Assembly: GCF_019649055.1 (NCBI RefSeq)
Contig: NW_026570243.1
Location: 62,001 to 126,000, forward strand
Reading direction: 5' to 3'
Source of the DNA: Paramacrobiotus metropolitanus
Lineage: Eukaryota > Tardigrada > Eutardigrada > Parachela > Macrobiotidae
DNA: 64,000 nucleotides
Each line of letters opens with the position of its first letter. The first letter of the stretch is position 1. The notes beneath the pieces were generated by a model that saw only the letters and a list, made by a program, of their open reading frames with translations, made no database searches and was not told where the DNA came from. This document shows positions 46,633 through 57,620 of this stretch, piece by piece. Made by a program: the position numbers and the translations under genes.

Positions 46633-46749
46633 CTACAATAATTATGTGTCTACAATAAGTACAATAAAAATAAGTGCAATAACAATGTCCACAATATGTT
46701 AATGTATACTGTACAGTTAAAATAGGCATGTGGCATTACGTTAACCTTG

Positions 46750-46930
46750 CAGCAACTCGGCGGAAGTCTCTGACGGCCACGCACCACCCGCTCGGTACTG
46801 GGTGGAAGTAACTGACGGCCGTCCACCACCCGCCCGGTACTAGGCGGAAGTCACTGACGGTCGTCCACCACCCGGCACTGACAGCCATCCACCACCCACC
46901 GGGTACTGGAGGGAAGTTACTGACGGCTTA
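46750..46930. repeat. Minisatellite, ~45-bp unit, about four copies
   Basis: Diverged tandem copies of a unit like GGCGGAAGTCACTGACGGTC followed by GTCCACCACCCG and GGTACT. A second small tandem (GTTTGCCGTCTTCTGG, two copies) lies near 47024-47070. Confidence 0.8.
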
Positions 46931-47267
46931 GTGTAACAAGATATGATTACAATAGACACATCTGCAGACTGCTGTTTGTGTAATGTGATCGTAGATTCAT
47001 CTCCTAACTGCTGTTTGCCGTCTTCTGGCCTTTCCGTAGGTTTGCCGTCTTCTGGTCTTTCCGAAGTTTGATTAAGCTTTCAACTATTCGCAATCAGCTG
47101 TTAATTTGTTCTCATCGCTAGCGCGAATACTGTCAGTTAAGGGAGGCCGAGGCGGTGTTCAGTTGTTATTGTTTTAAAACAAAAGATGTTTTCGCTTTTG
47201 GGTAATAAATCGGCGTGTTAGACATACGCAGTAACGGCAGTGTAATATCAGACGGCGAACGGAAGGG

Positions 47268-49598
47268 GCCTGCACAGTTGGTCGGAATGGAATATGGAAT
47301 CGGAATGTAACAGTCGGAACGGAATACTGAAAATGAATTTTAGAACGGTTCAAGGAAAAAGGAACTGCTTTCATTAAAAAGACGCGCCGGACGACAGGCC
47401 GAGAGATTTTATGAACCAAAGGGTGGTGAAAGGCGGTGTGCGGAGCTTTCACCTTAAAAAATTCAATTGTGACCTGCACTTTTGTAAACAGCTTTTCTTT
47501 CCTTATATATCTATAACTTACAAACAGTAACATATGTAACAGTAACAGTGCAATAATCTTCCAAATATAAGAATGTTTTTAAAGGGCAGTGTGCGTTGGA
47601 TTAATAAATGTGCACTAGTCGTAACAATTTGCGGCAATGAATTTCCGGGCGCATATCACACCAACCACGCGCCATAAATAAGTTTATGTAAAATAAACTC
47701 CTGAGCGTTACCCGGTTAATCAGGAAATATATGAACGTGAAAAATTTTAAGTTGCGCGGATCGTTGCAGATTTATACTTTTATTATAAGTGTTCGACTGT
47801 ACTGTAGGTTGCCCAAATTACACAGATTCAGCACAGCATTGGGGTGAAAGTGGATCTCAACCCCACCTGGTCCTTTTCGGGTTGAGACCTGTGAGCCAGA
47901 TCATACAGGATCCAGGTGCTACGGATGCGGCAAAAAACTGTGTGTGAATGGGATTCCCAAGATAGTTCTCGTGCTTAATGAACCGCATTACATGTCCGGC
48001 TTGACCGGCTCGGCAAGAGCAGCCACGCCGGCTCGTCCTACCACGTACCACTTCAGCCGGATGCGTGTCCGTAAGCGGCACGGCGATTTTGTGCTGAACA
48101 GCGTATCGCGTTTTACCGAAACCATTATCGAAAACTGTGACTTGGATGCTGACGATCAAGAGGCATTACAGAAATTCATTGAGTCTTGCCGAAAATAAGG
48201 TAACAACCACCAGAAAGCACTGACTGTTTGTTCTGCTTAAGTGGAATGGTTCTATTAACTTGAGACGATAGTATGGTTAGGAATAATGATGAGGTGTTCA
48301 GCTATTTGATTTATCTTGGCTTTATGCATGGCAGCAAATTGATGAATTGGAATTCTCAGAACGAAACGTTTGTTTTTTAACCCAGACTGAATATTTAAAC
48401 AAATTATAACACATATTCTTTTATTACTGATTAACGATTTCTTTCCTGCGAGCCCTTCTTTAAGGGCGGGGCGCACTGGTGCCCCCTTCCCGAAGGAAGA
48501 AAAGAGAAAATGATGCGCCATTAGCTGGCGCAAATGGCTACCGCGAAAAAATGGAACTAGCGCGGCCGCACCAAAAATTACGATAGAAAAGTGTGGAAAA
48601 GCTGCTATTTTATGCATGTTTTATGCCCCCCCCCCTTCCCTTCCAAAATGTTCTCTGGTGACAAGTGCGAAGAAAGCGAAAATAATAGGGAGAAACAGTT
48701 AAGGGAGATGGCAACGATGCATGCATGCTTCAGGAAAAGCGAAGTCATCCCGTATTTCACTTCCGTTATGAAAACATTACAATAGCGCAGTTTTTGGTAG
48801 TTAGCATAAGTGCATAAAATATACAAAAGAAAATTGCCAACTTTGCGGATCCAGGTAGACGGTATTGCGTATAAATGCGGTTCCGCTGAGTAGAACTACT
48901 TTCTAACAGTTTAATGTAAATTTGTTGATATACAGTCTATGTTGCTAGATTAGGGATACGGATCGTAACAACGCGGGAATGGGTATCATTGTTTTAGCGA
49001 CCGGAATGGAAAAGTTTCTGTATGGCAGACAATTACAAATATTTTGTTATATACTCGCTAGTACGAGTAATAATTGCTTCGCGTATTTGCACGTTTTAAA
49101 ATGGTTGCATCTCAACTTTTGTTCGTTACTAGCTTTAAATACTTTCCAGTGTGTGCTCATGTACTCGCCTGTTCTGCGTAATTTTACGTTTTAAAATGGT
49201 TGTTTTTGTTTTGCGTTCCTTACTGGGTTTTAGCGCGTTTTTATGTTACAAGGCATTAGCGAACTTATTGATGCGCGCTTGCAGTACTTAATGCAATTAA
49301 AGGAAAGCCATTATTCTACAAGTTTATTGTTATTATTAACCTATGCGGTACGAGTACCGTGTCAATTCGCCATGTACAGTCGATAATACTAATAATACGT
49401 AATACACAAGCAGTTCATATTCCGTTCCGAGCAAACATGATTCCGTTCCGATTAATTTAATATATTCCGTTCCGTTAAAAAATTAGTATTCCGATTCCTA
49501 TTCCGGAAATTTAATTCCGAATATTTGTATTCCGTTCCAACAATTGCATTCCGATTCCGTATTCCATTCCGACCAAATGTGTAGGCCCCAAAGAATCA
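47268..49598 (-). repeat. Right arm of the large inverted repeat; may be a separate internally deleted element
   Basis: It matches the left arm in inverse orientation from 47331 outward. Its inner edge (47268-47330) also carries a direct copy of the left arm's outer terminus (GGCCTGCACAGTTGGTCGG and on to CGGAACGGAATAC). So 47268-49598 has its own terminal inverted repeats. It reads as a 2.3-kb, internally deleted copy lying head-to-head with, or inserted in, a longer relative starting at 43333. I could not find a clear target-site duplication. Confidence 0.8.
47848..48198 (+). CDS. Intact Cys-rich terminal exon within the right arm
   Basis: 116 open codons ending TAA. The peptide has CEPDHTGSRCYGCGKKLCV (C-x8-C-x2-C-x4-C), then GIPKIVLVLNEPHYM, a basic middle and an acidic C-terminus (DLDADDQEALQKFIESCRK). 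The C-x2-C-x3-LC pattern is reminiscent of C-terminal zinc modules of some transposases such as piggyBac, but the rest does not fit from memory. The left-arm copy is frameshifted; there it lies downstream of, and on the same strand as, the spliced gene of the centre, so the two may be parts of one transposon gene. The upstream splice acceptor is unresolved. Confidence 0.45.
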   Translation, partial: KWISTPPGPFRVETCEPDHTGSRCYGCGKKLCVNGIPKIVLVLNEPHYMSGLTGSARAATPARPTTYHFSRMRVRKRHGDFVLNSVSRFTETIIENCDLDADDQEALQKFIESCRK

Positions 49599-49613
49599 AC
49601 AGCACTTTCAGCA

Positions 49614-50300
49614 TTAAGGGATTTGGCCCGGTACATAGCACCAAGTTCGTGTACATCCATGGGAACTTTCGCTGTTGCGCGCTCCCAAACACTTTTCTGA
49701 ATTGCTTTATGGTATTTTGTAGCCAGAAGAATTGTATACCTAGGTGAGACAACCGTTTGCGCGCGCAACATCCGGTTGCGAAGTTATGAGGGTATCAAAA
49801 TTCCAAAAAGTTTAAATGCATTCAGGTGTACTAAAAGTCTCATTATGGACCGATTCCTTTCAAATTTTGCACGTAAATGCACGTAACCATGAAGACCGTT
49901 TTTACACAGATCCAGACTTCCACGATTTTTTTCAAATTTTAAAATGAATTTTAAAATTTTTGAAATTCATTTTAAAATTTGAAAAACATGCTAGAAAAGT
50001 GGATCCGTGTCAAAACGATCTTCATGGTTACGTGCATTTACGTGCAAAGTTCGATTGGGATCGGTCCATGATTAGACTTTTGGTACACCTGAATGCATTT
50101 AAACTTTTTAGAATTTTGTTACTCTCATAACTCCGCAACCGGATGTTGCGCGCGAAAACGGATTTCACGCCTATGTACACCAATCATTCGGCTACACAAT
50201 GTCAAAAAGCAACCCAAAAAAGTGTTTGAAAGTGCGCGAAAGCGAATATTCCCGTCAATGTACACGATTTTAGCGCTATGTACCGGGCCAAATCCCTTAA
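49614..50300. mobile_element. 687-bp fold-back element with TTAA at both ends
   Basis: Near-palindrome: TTAAGGGATTTGGCCCGGTA at the left end and its reverse complement at the right, with inverted similarity throughout (TGCACGTAAATGCACGTAAC near 49870 against the mirror near 50030). It folds around an AT-rich centre at 49929-49985. No coding capacity. It is a MITE or fold-back transposon, inserted or generated just outside the right arm of the large inverted repeat. TTAA may be the target duplication. Confidence 0.8.
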
Positions 50301-52463
50301 GATCTGTTTATGTACGAAGTACAAAAATAACTACTGAGTGATTTCTGTGAATGAAAATTTGCCGACAGTTACTGTATGTGAACGGACCGGACCCTTAACA
50401 ATGTTCAGGTCTCACACTGCACTCTGTTTTACGCAACAGTCAAGATCGTTACTCGATTACTGCTTGACATACACAGCAACGAACGCTAATTAATGCCTTA
50501 CACAGAAAGAGATACACATACGGCAGCCGCTGTCAAGCCTTTATTTTTCACGTCGTTACATAGTTTTTTTCTTAATGAAGATTTTTATTTATACCATTTG
50601 AGCGAAAGGCAACTGTAAGTGTTAGAGATTAATGACAACGTGTTTGTGATAATTCTGTGTGATGAACCCACAACTTTAAAGTCAAATGCGTGATCAGAGC
50701 TCAGTGTCAATCTGCGTGTTTGTACGAGTAGTGCAGTCTTAACAGAGTGCCGTGTTTTACTGAATTTGCAACATGATGGTCACGCTTTTTATAAGCACTT
50801 CTGCAGTATAGGGAGTTTCAAATTTTCCAGCCTACGAACTGGTTACGTACGTGTGTATTGCGCGGGCATATATTGTGGTCTAACACGTATAATCGATTTT
50901 GTTGTATCACCTATTTTGGGTGAAGCGAATACGGATGGAATGTAAGCTGACAAAACATTTGGGTAAAACAAAACTTTCCTGTAACACTGTCTTTTGTGCA
51001 TGACCATGAAACTTGGTTATTATTTAGAAGTTACACAGACTGTGCTGACGTTGCTGCAGTAATACAGCAAGCAGAACGGTCGTGCAGCACCAGGAAGCAC
51101 CTTAAGTCAAGGCATCTTGCACCATCACGAGATTTCCTGACGCTGGGGGATCATTAATTATCATCTAATTATGACCGAAACGGGGGCTTCTCCGTTAGCT
51201 GCGTAACGTGGTCAGTTGTATGTGAAGCGGGCTTGTATAACTGCAGAGTGTAAAAATAAAATAATATCAGTCACACCAGTCACGTAGACAGCAAGTTGCT
51301 GCGGTCTGGCTCTCACGGTGATCACGCCCAGCATGAACAGCGCCCAGCTTCTTCCAACCAGACGGCTTTTCATCACATTGCGCTCTTAAGGAGGAAAAAA
51401 ATTATCCCTGTTTTCCGTCTGGAACGTCACGGTTATCGACAAACAATTATCCACCACGTTTTTACCTGCAGAATAATACAGAGCTGAGTTCCGACAGAGC
51501 TATATCGATCGCTGTGTGTACGGATAAAACAACATGTACAGTATAATGCAATGTACAAGCCCATCCAAGCAATCACAAAAGTCCAAAACATACCGTAGTT
51601 TACGACTACAATTATTTACACGTCACGCCAGCCCTGGAATATTAATGAACGACGTTGTGAATGCATCGTACGTTAAATAGTAGCAATGCTTAATTTTATC
51701 ATGTTGACTGTGGCCAATCAATACTTTAGTGCATTTCGGTGTCTGGTTATGTTGTACATGGAAAGGGTGATTTTCCTACAGTAGGTCCTGTTTTATTATT
51801 CATTGTGCTCGGATGTGTGTACAACGCATGGAAAGCAATGTGTGACACGGTGTGTAGATCGGCATAATGTATCATAAGATATTTCTTTCCGACCCAGTAC
51901 ATCCTGATCCACATCCAGCAGTGTTCATGATTTATCCACCAGGATTAGATATCGACGTCAATTAGCCTGTAGCAACAACTGGTGCCTTGTAACGAGATCC
52001 AGATGTTTGTTATCTAATGACCGGCAGTCCGGCACCACATATCCAGAATACTGCCGTTTCATTGCTTTAGCGGCAGGAAATCTTAAGCAATCTAGAGAGC
52101 GATGGTAGAGCAAAACTTGGTTAATTAATAACGGCGGCTGCCCACGACGTGCCTGCAGGCGATGATTACCAAGCGGGCCCTTCTCTGCAATTGATATTCC
52201 CGTTGCGGGCGCTGCAGCTTGCTGGCTGAATTTGGATGAATTAATAGAACAGCTTGCTGTAGAGAGATGTAATTTCTACACTCCCGATCTTTAAGGTATC
52301 AATTTTTGTGTTTTAAAGACCGTATGATGCACGCAAGCGTGGCAAGCCGGTCCGTAATCAAACACCATAGTACTGTGGACGGTAGTAAGCGTAACCGATA
52401 AAACGGAGTGTTACGCTACGCTACACATCCCATTTCGCGAAATACTGGCACTGATTGCAGAGA
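50301..52463. other. Spacer; one weak signal-peptide frame
   Basis: Nothing firm in about 2.1 kb. On the minus strand ATG 51373 opens MKSRLVGRSWALFMLGVITV with a signal-peptide-like core (53 codons to 51212), but there is no second exon or family to support it. Confidence 0.35.
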
Positions 52464-53570
52464 ATGCTGGCAAACAACGACACCCATCCCGGGAATTCTT
52501 CCCTACCGGCCAACATCAATGCGTCAGCCGTGGCCATTAATGTTTGGCATACCTATCACAGCATCATGACACTTTGGTCCGCCACCAGCATCCTGGTTTT
52601 CCTCGCAGCCGCGGTTCTCTTCATCCTGTTACTCATGGTGATCGCCGGGTTGAAAGTACACAAACGCGGTTCCGGCGTCCTGATCATCCACCTAGTTGCA
52701 ATTGAAATGCTGGTCGTCATGGTCCTCTTGCCGTTCCAGTACATCTCCATCTACATCGGCCAGTTCAACATCATCCAAGCACATCACTGCATCTACATTA
52801 AAATTATCCTCCAAATGGCCATCCAAGCCGGGAATTACGCGCAACTGTGTCTGGGATGCAATCGTTTCGTTGCGGCATGTTATCCCCATAGCTACAGGGC
52901 GTGGTCCACCAATCGCGTGCTGGGCGGGATGATGCTGTTGGCGTGGCTAATCCCGGTGGCTATCAGTGTGCCAGATGCACTGGAGGATCATTACAAACTG
53001 ACACCGCCGTGGAACGCCTGCAGCGCCACCACGAACCGCGGTTGGATTATGATACGAGTGACCATGCTGATTCCCATCGGGAATTATCTGCCCATGGCGG
53101 TGACGCTGATCTTGTATATCGTCTTATTGGTGAAACTTAAGCGCGCTTGTGTGTTCGACGCGGCCGGGCCCAACGCCACAGAACTGTCAAAACGCCGGTG
53201 TCGTCTGTTTCAAATGTCGCGGGTCCTGTTTGCTTCGATGCTGTCGTATTGCGTCTGTTATTTCTTCATACAGCTTGTGTTCTATTTGATGCGTCCGTCC
53301 ATTATTAAGGAGATTGTCGTGTTGTGGACGAGGATTGCGCACGTGTGTGCCTATGCCATGACACCGGTAAGGTTACGAAAAGCAACTGTAGTGTTAGATT
53401 CTACTGAAATATTATTTTAACCTGCGTGGTGTATTATAAAGACTATTGTTTCTGTTTTTTAGATATTGTTCTTCGCATTGAATGCCGACTACAGCAATAA
53501 GCTATGGCAAATTTTATCACGCAGAGAGAAAACATCGCGCGATGTCAGCTTGGAACTCGGGCGGTCGTAA
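52464..53570 (+). CDS. Class A GPCR of a different family, two exons, 336 aa (receptor 16)
   Basis: Exon 1 is 52464-53366 (ATG 52464, MLANNDTHPGN). A 96-bp phase-0 GT-AG intron (53367-53462) sits in TM7. Exon 2 (53463-53570) adds ILFFALNADYSNKLWQIL and ends LGRS-stop. TM1 is about 37-62, Cys109 opens TM3, NRF at 133-135 replaces DRY (GCNRFVAACYPHSYR), and the conserved TM4 Trp is W161. Loop-2 Cys186. TM6 has SYCVCYFF and no CW-x-P, and TM7 has MTPILFFALNADY. It lacks the family signatures of its neighbours (no WALFWP, no YLH-LLLPG). It is nearer to ordinary rhodopsin-like amine or peptide receptors, but the subtype is not recognisable. Confidence 0.9.
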
Positions 53571-54477
53571 ATACCGTACGGCTAACAATAAATACAGTTG
53601 TTCGATCCCGCGCGCGCTAGCTGCCATGCTCCATTTTTAACAAGAAATTACAAGTATTTTTTACGCGCTCTTTTCCTTTATTTGGATTTTGCCCATGCAG
53701 ACAGGGTTCCTGAATAAATTACTGTCCGATCGTAGTGCGCCAGCTTAAACCACTGTTGTGACTGAAATTGTATAGGCTGTGGCAAGCGGCGCGTATAAAT
53801 ATCGTGTAGGTTTTACTGCAGTTGTAACCAGTTGCGCCATCATGCAAGAAAAGCATAGAAAGATCTAAATGAAATGCTTTAGACTAATCATAAAGACTGA
53901 ATGTACGACGTTGTGTCGATCAACCAACATTAAATGTCTAAACTTCAAAGTGATTTGACATTACGGACCGAAAGTAAAACAGTAGTAAATTATGGTTGAG
54001 CACTGCACACGCAAGATAAAAAGTTTAAACTGTCCATACCAATGGTAAGCTACCTTGAAATAACTGCAACGAATGGCGGATTCTGGATTAGCTGTCAACC
54101 TCTGCATACGGCTGTCAACCTGCTGTCAACCAGCTTAAGCAAAAAACCTTTTGCGGTAAAATATCATCATGGTAAGAGTTCCGACCTTTACTCTTTCCGT
54201 AGATAGTCAGGAAACCACAACAGCATCTCACACATACAACGGAAATAAACCTATTTCCTGTGTACGGACGCTGCATACTCTTTCTCTGTATCCGGCCAGG
54301 ATACGGTTTAAATTCGTGCCTCCTTCACTAGGAAGACTTGAAATAGGTCTCTATAAACCATTAACAAAAGCTTGACAACAGTTTATACTATCTTGATGAG
54401 GCACTGGTACATTTACCTTTGAAGTCTTAATTACCGTTGTAACGCTCCCTTAGCCTTTCATAAACAATTCAGATGCT
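53571..54477. other. Spacer, nothing recognised
   Basis: Contains only a short GCTGTCAACCT triplication near 54090-54130. Confidence 0.4.
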
Positions 54478-55440
54478 ATGTTCTTCATGAATCATTCAAA
54501 CGCTTCTTTTAATCAGACATTCGACTGGGACTCCGGGGCGACCATCCAGACCATCATCTCCTTTACAACCGTCGCTGTTAACGGCTTTGCGCTGGGATTG
54601 TTGATCCAAGTTCACATGCACCACAACGCTCCCTTTAATATTTATCTCATGCACCTGCTGTTGGCTAACATCTACTTGACTCTGCCGGACGCTTGCCGCA
54701 TCATGGGTTACATAAACTACCCCGGTTACTTCGGCTCGGTGTGGTGTCGTCTGGCGATGTACAGCGATGAAATCGGCAGCGCCATGGTAAAGCACGCGCA
54801 CCTCCTTATCAGTGTCAATCGCATCTGGGCGCTGATTTTCCCTGTCTCCTATCGCAACTGCCACACGACGACGGTGGCGCTATTGATTTGCGCGAGCGCT
54901 GTTGTCTGCTGTCACGTGGTGTTACTACCGCTCTTAATTCGCGATTATCTGTTTTATCAGTACCCGGAGAGCGCCGGGATCTGCGATACGAATGATGTGG
55001 CGCAGAGCGTGTATTCCTTTTCCGTGTACGTTATCTGCTTTATGTTTCCGAATGTGTTCATGTACGTCTCATATCCGTTTCTCTGCTGGAAATACCGCCA
55101 TGGTCGCCGCGTCTTCGTGCATTTTGCGGTATCATATGCGAAGAGCACGACGACATCGGGGGGAAGTCGACGGCATTCGGAAAGGTCACCGCCAAGCCTG
55201 GCAAAGGATCATCAGCGTGGTTTCAGGGTGCTGGCGGTGTTGACGGTGACGATCTTCGTGTGCTGGACGCCATCGATGGTTCGACAAGTTCTGTTGAGAG
55301 TCTGCGGTTTCGGCTTTGATCTTCTGCAGCGGATCGGCGACACCTTGTATGCGGTGCAAGGGATCCTGGATCCAGTATTATTCGCCTTGGTGTTAGGAGA
55401 TCTGCGCAAAAGATTCACGCAACTGTTTAAATGCAACTGA
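54478..55440 (+). CDS. Class A GPCR, intact, 320 aa (receptor 17, divergent)
   Basis: Single exon from ATG 54478 (MFFMNHSNAS). TM1 is about 22-44, Cys90 opens TM3, NRIW 114-117 with ALIFPVSYRNCH, loop-2 Cys169 (ESAGIC), TM5 FPNVFMYVSYP, loop 3 Ser/Arg/His-rich, CWTP 262-265, ILDPVLF with DP 298-299, and a short C-tail ending KCN. Loop 1 has YPGYFGSVWC instead of the group-B W-W-x-G. It shares the NR-x-W and DP signatures with the cluster but is distant from groups A and B. It is 0.9 kb downstream of receptor 16, in the same orientation. Confidence 0.93.
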   Translation: MFFMNHSNASFNQTFDWDSGATIQTIISFTTVAVNGFALGLLIQVHMHHNAPFNIYLMHLLLANIYLTLPDACRIMGYINYPGYFGSVWCRLAMYSDEIGSAMVKHAHLLISVNRIWALIFPVSYRNCHTTTVALLICASAVVCCHVVLLPLLIRDYLFYQYPESAGICDTNDVAQSVYSFSVYVICFMFPNVFMYVSYPFLCWKYRHGRRVFVHFAVSYAKSTTTSGGSRRHSERSPPSLAKDHQRGFRVLAVLTVTIFVCWTPSMVRQVLLRVCGFGFDLLQRIGDTLYAVQGILDPVLFALVLGDLRKRFTQLFKCN

Positions 55441-56427
55441 AATTTTACAGATATACAGTACTGAATTCACGCTGTACCTAGTTTTCCACGCACGAAGTAC
55501 ATAATATCCATAATAAACAATCAAATCAATAATTATTATCAGTTCAGTAATATCAGCATGACTCGTGCCTTGCGTCACACCGCGCAAAAATCGACCTTCA
55601 TGCACATGAGACATAAAAAATCGTTTTATAATTATAAAACCAATGCGGCTTTCTGTGTCTGTGCCGATGGTGATTAATCAAGAGGCTGCACATGTAATGA
55701 CAAGTGACCAATAATAGTCATGTTTCACAGTTACTACAACTTTCACTTTCATAGAACAGTATGTAAAAAGGTTTTAGGGAGTACGCGAAAGCGAAAGTTT
55801 TAGCTCATGTACCCCAATTTTGCACACTTCCTTTTAATCCGTTTATCTCCTTAAAGTTTCCTCTTTATTTTAACTGGGAGGGCAATAAAGTTTTTTAGTT
55901 GCTTCTTTGTTTAACTTAAATTTACGCTGAACTCGATCTGGTGGAGAAATGGATACGGTTGATAGTTTCATAACTTTTAGCTTCGCGCAAACAAAACCAC
56001 ATGACCGACACCAACGTTGGTGAATCAAATTCTTCGCAGTTGAAAATTGTGTTCACAAACAGAAATTTACCGAATGCTAAACACTACATGCTTTTGCTCA
56101 GTTTCACCAGAAAAGTTACAGATTAATTTAATTAATTCTACAGATTAATTTGATTAAAAGCGTACTTTCTCGAAAAGCGTACTGCTGCCTCTTTTAATCA
56201 ATAGGGCATTGCATTAATTTCAATTTCATCTCCGCGTCGGCTTTGATCACGTCCAGTGCTTGCTGTCCACATCACGACAACACAGACGCAGCTTTATCTT
56301 CTCCAGGGCTCATTTCCCTGAGATAAAAGCGGGTCAGCCTGAAATACAGGCAATGACTAAACAGGGCTGTTTCTCCAATAGTAATATGATTAGTATGTAT
56401 ACTGTCAACCAGCGTCATTCTTTGTAC
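55441..56427. other. Spacer, nothing recognised
   Basis: AT-rich; no gene or repeat noticed. Confidence 0.4.
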
Positions 56428-56784
56428 TTATTGGCAAACAGCGTCAACGGCCATTGGCTCCGTTGTGGCTTCCCCAGTGATGTAATTATACTTCAGCTGT
56501 CCGATCACCACGTGCTGTTCGAAATCGCTGGTCCGCGTTTGATTAGAACAGTACTTTGTGGCGTTCCGTATCCGCACGTAACTTGTCACGGCACAAAGCT
56601 TTACCACGGACAAAGTGTCGGCCACTTCGAAGAATGCATAGTCTCGTTTCGAAACTATCGGTGCAAAGATGTATTTGCCGTTTAGGTACAAGAAAAGCCG
56701 GGACTTATTTTCTTGCGCTTCCAGCGCCGCTGCGACTGCGCTTGCTGTATGGAACAGGCTTGTATTTCCAAGGCGACATGGCAA
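56428..56784 (-). CDS. Possible minus-strand exon, unrecognised
   Basis: 118 open codons with protein-like composition: TASAVAAALEAQENKSRLFL, then GKYIFAPIVSKRDYAFFEVA and three glycosylation-type sequons near RNATKYCSNQT, ending DAVCQ-stop. There is no ATG in frame, so it would have to be a terminal exon; the acceptor AAAGCTGCTAAG near 56786 is weak. It is GC-richer than its flanks. Family unknown. It could equally be a chance frame. Confidence 0.25.
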   Translation of the reverse strand: MPCRLGNTSLFHTASAVAAALEAQENKSRLFLYLNGKYIFAPIVSKRDYAFFEVADTLSVVKLCAVTSYVRIRNATKYCSNQTRTSDFEQHVVIGQLKYNYITGEATTEPMAVDAVCQ

Positions 56785-57299
56785 GCTTAGCAGCTTTAAT
56801 GCCTACCCCTGCTTTATTTGCTGGCAAAAAAATCTTGCTGTCGCTGTTCGTGTGCTTCTATATTACAGAAGCACGCAAACAGGTAACTACAAAATTTTTT
56901 CGCCACCAAAAAGCAGGAAATCTAGAAGCGTAAATGCTATAATCGTAGACTATTCGTAGTATATGCAAAGCACTGAATGTGCTTACGACAGTCAATGTTG
57001 GACAGTGCGGTAACTATTGGTTAGCAAAGTTTTTTGAAATGTGTGATAAGGGGCAAGTATTCAGATGCCGTTTCCTTTGTTCAGCTGACCGATGGCGATA
57101 GTATTTTTATACTGTAATTGAGTCTTTACCGGATACGCTACACTAGCACTTTGCGCGTTTTAGTACCTCATGGGGTACAATGATAAAGCCCTAGACAGGA
57201 AAAGTACAGGGGCTACTGTGGCCGATATGGATGAGCATATATAATTTTCCCCGTGCTGTTTTGTGCAAACCTTGACAGTTCTTCCGCTATGACTGGTTG

Positions 57300-57620
57300 A
57301 TGGTATACTGTTCGTCATTGGCAAAGCAGGAAGTTATAGTTATATCATCTCGCGAGTCCGTGATTGCTAAACCAGCACAATGCATAGCTGTTTGTGATCG
57401 AATTGTGACGAATACAAATTCTTACAAAAGCGCACTGCACCTACACTTACGTAAAGTGGCTTCCATAAAAACATTTAATAAAATAAAAATCACCCTTGTT
57501 GTAGAGCGGGACGCTGTATCTATCACTTCCGCTCGTTTTCCCGAACTCCTTTCTGCTGTAGGGAACAATGAATACTACGCCGACGAGCTTACCAATTGCT
57601 CACACACCACGTAGGACTTA
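57300..57620 (+). pseudogene. Relic of a receptor 5' end (promoter plus first codons)
   Basis: Resembles 61400-61640, the upstream and N-terminal region of receptor 18: TTTCGCTCGTTTTCC against TTCCGCTCGTTTTCCC, then AACAATGAATACTACGCCGA against GCAATGAACACTACGCTGAT, with CACCTACA and CATAAAAACA-like blocks in the same order upstream. The similarity ends about 50 bp after the ATG at 57570. It is a broken duplicate lacking all TM segments. Confidence 0.5.

Noticed and set aside
47848-48198. piggyBac transposase C-terminus
   Set aside because: Only the C-x2-C-x3-LC core is similar; the termini are not CCC-type and no TTAA was found at the element ends.
54496-54864. 122-codon antisense gene in receptor 17
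   Set aside because: Antisense shadow of a strong receptor frame; composition follows the codon bias of the real gene.
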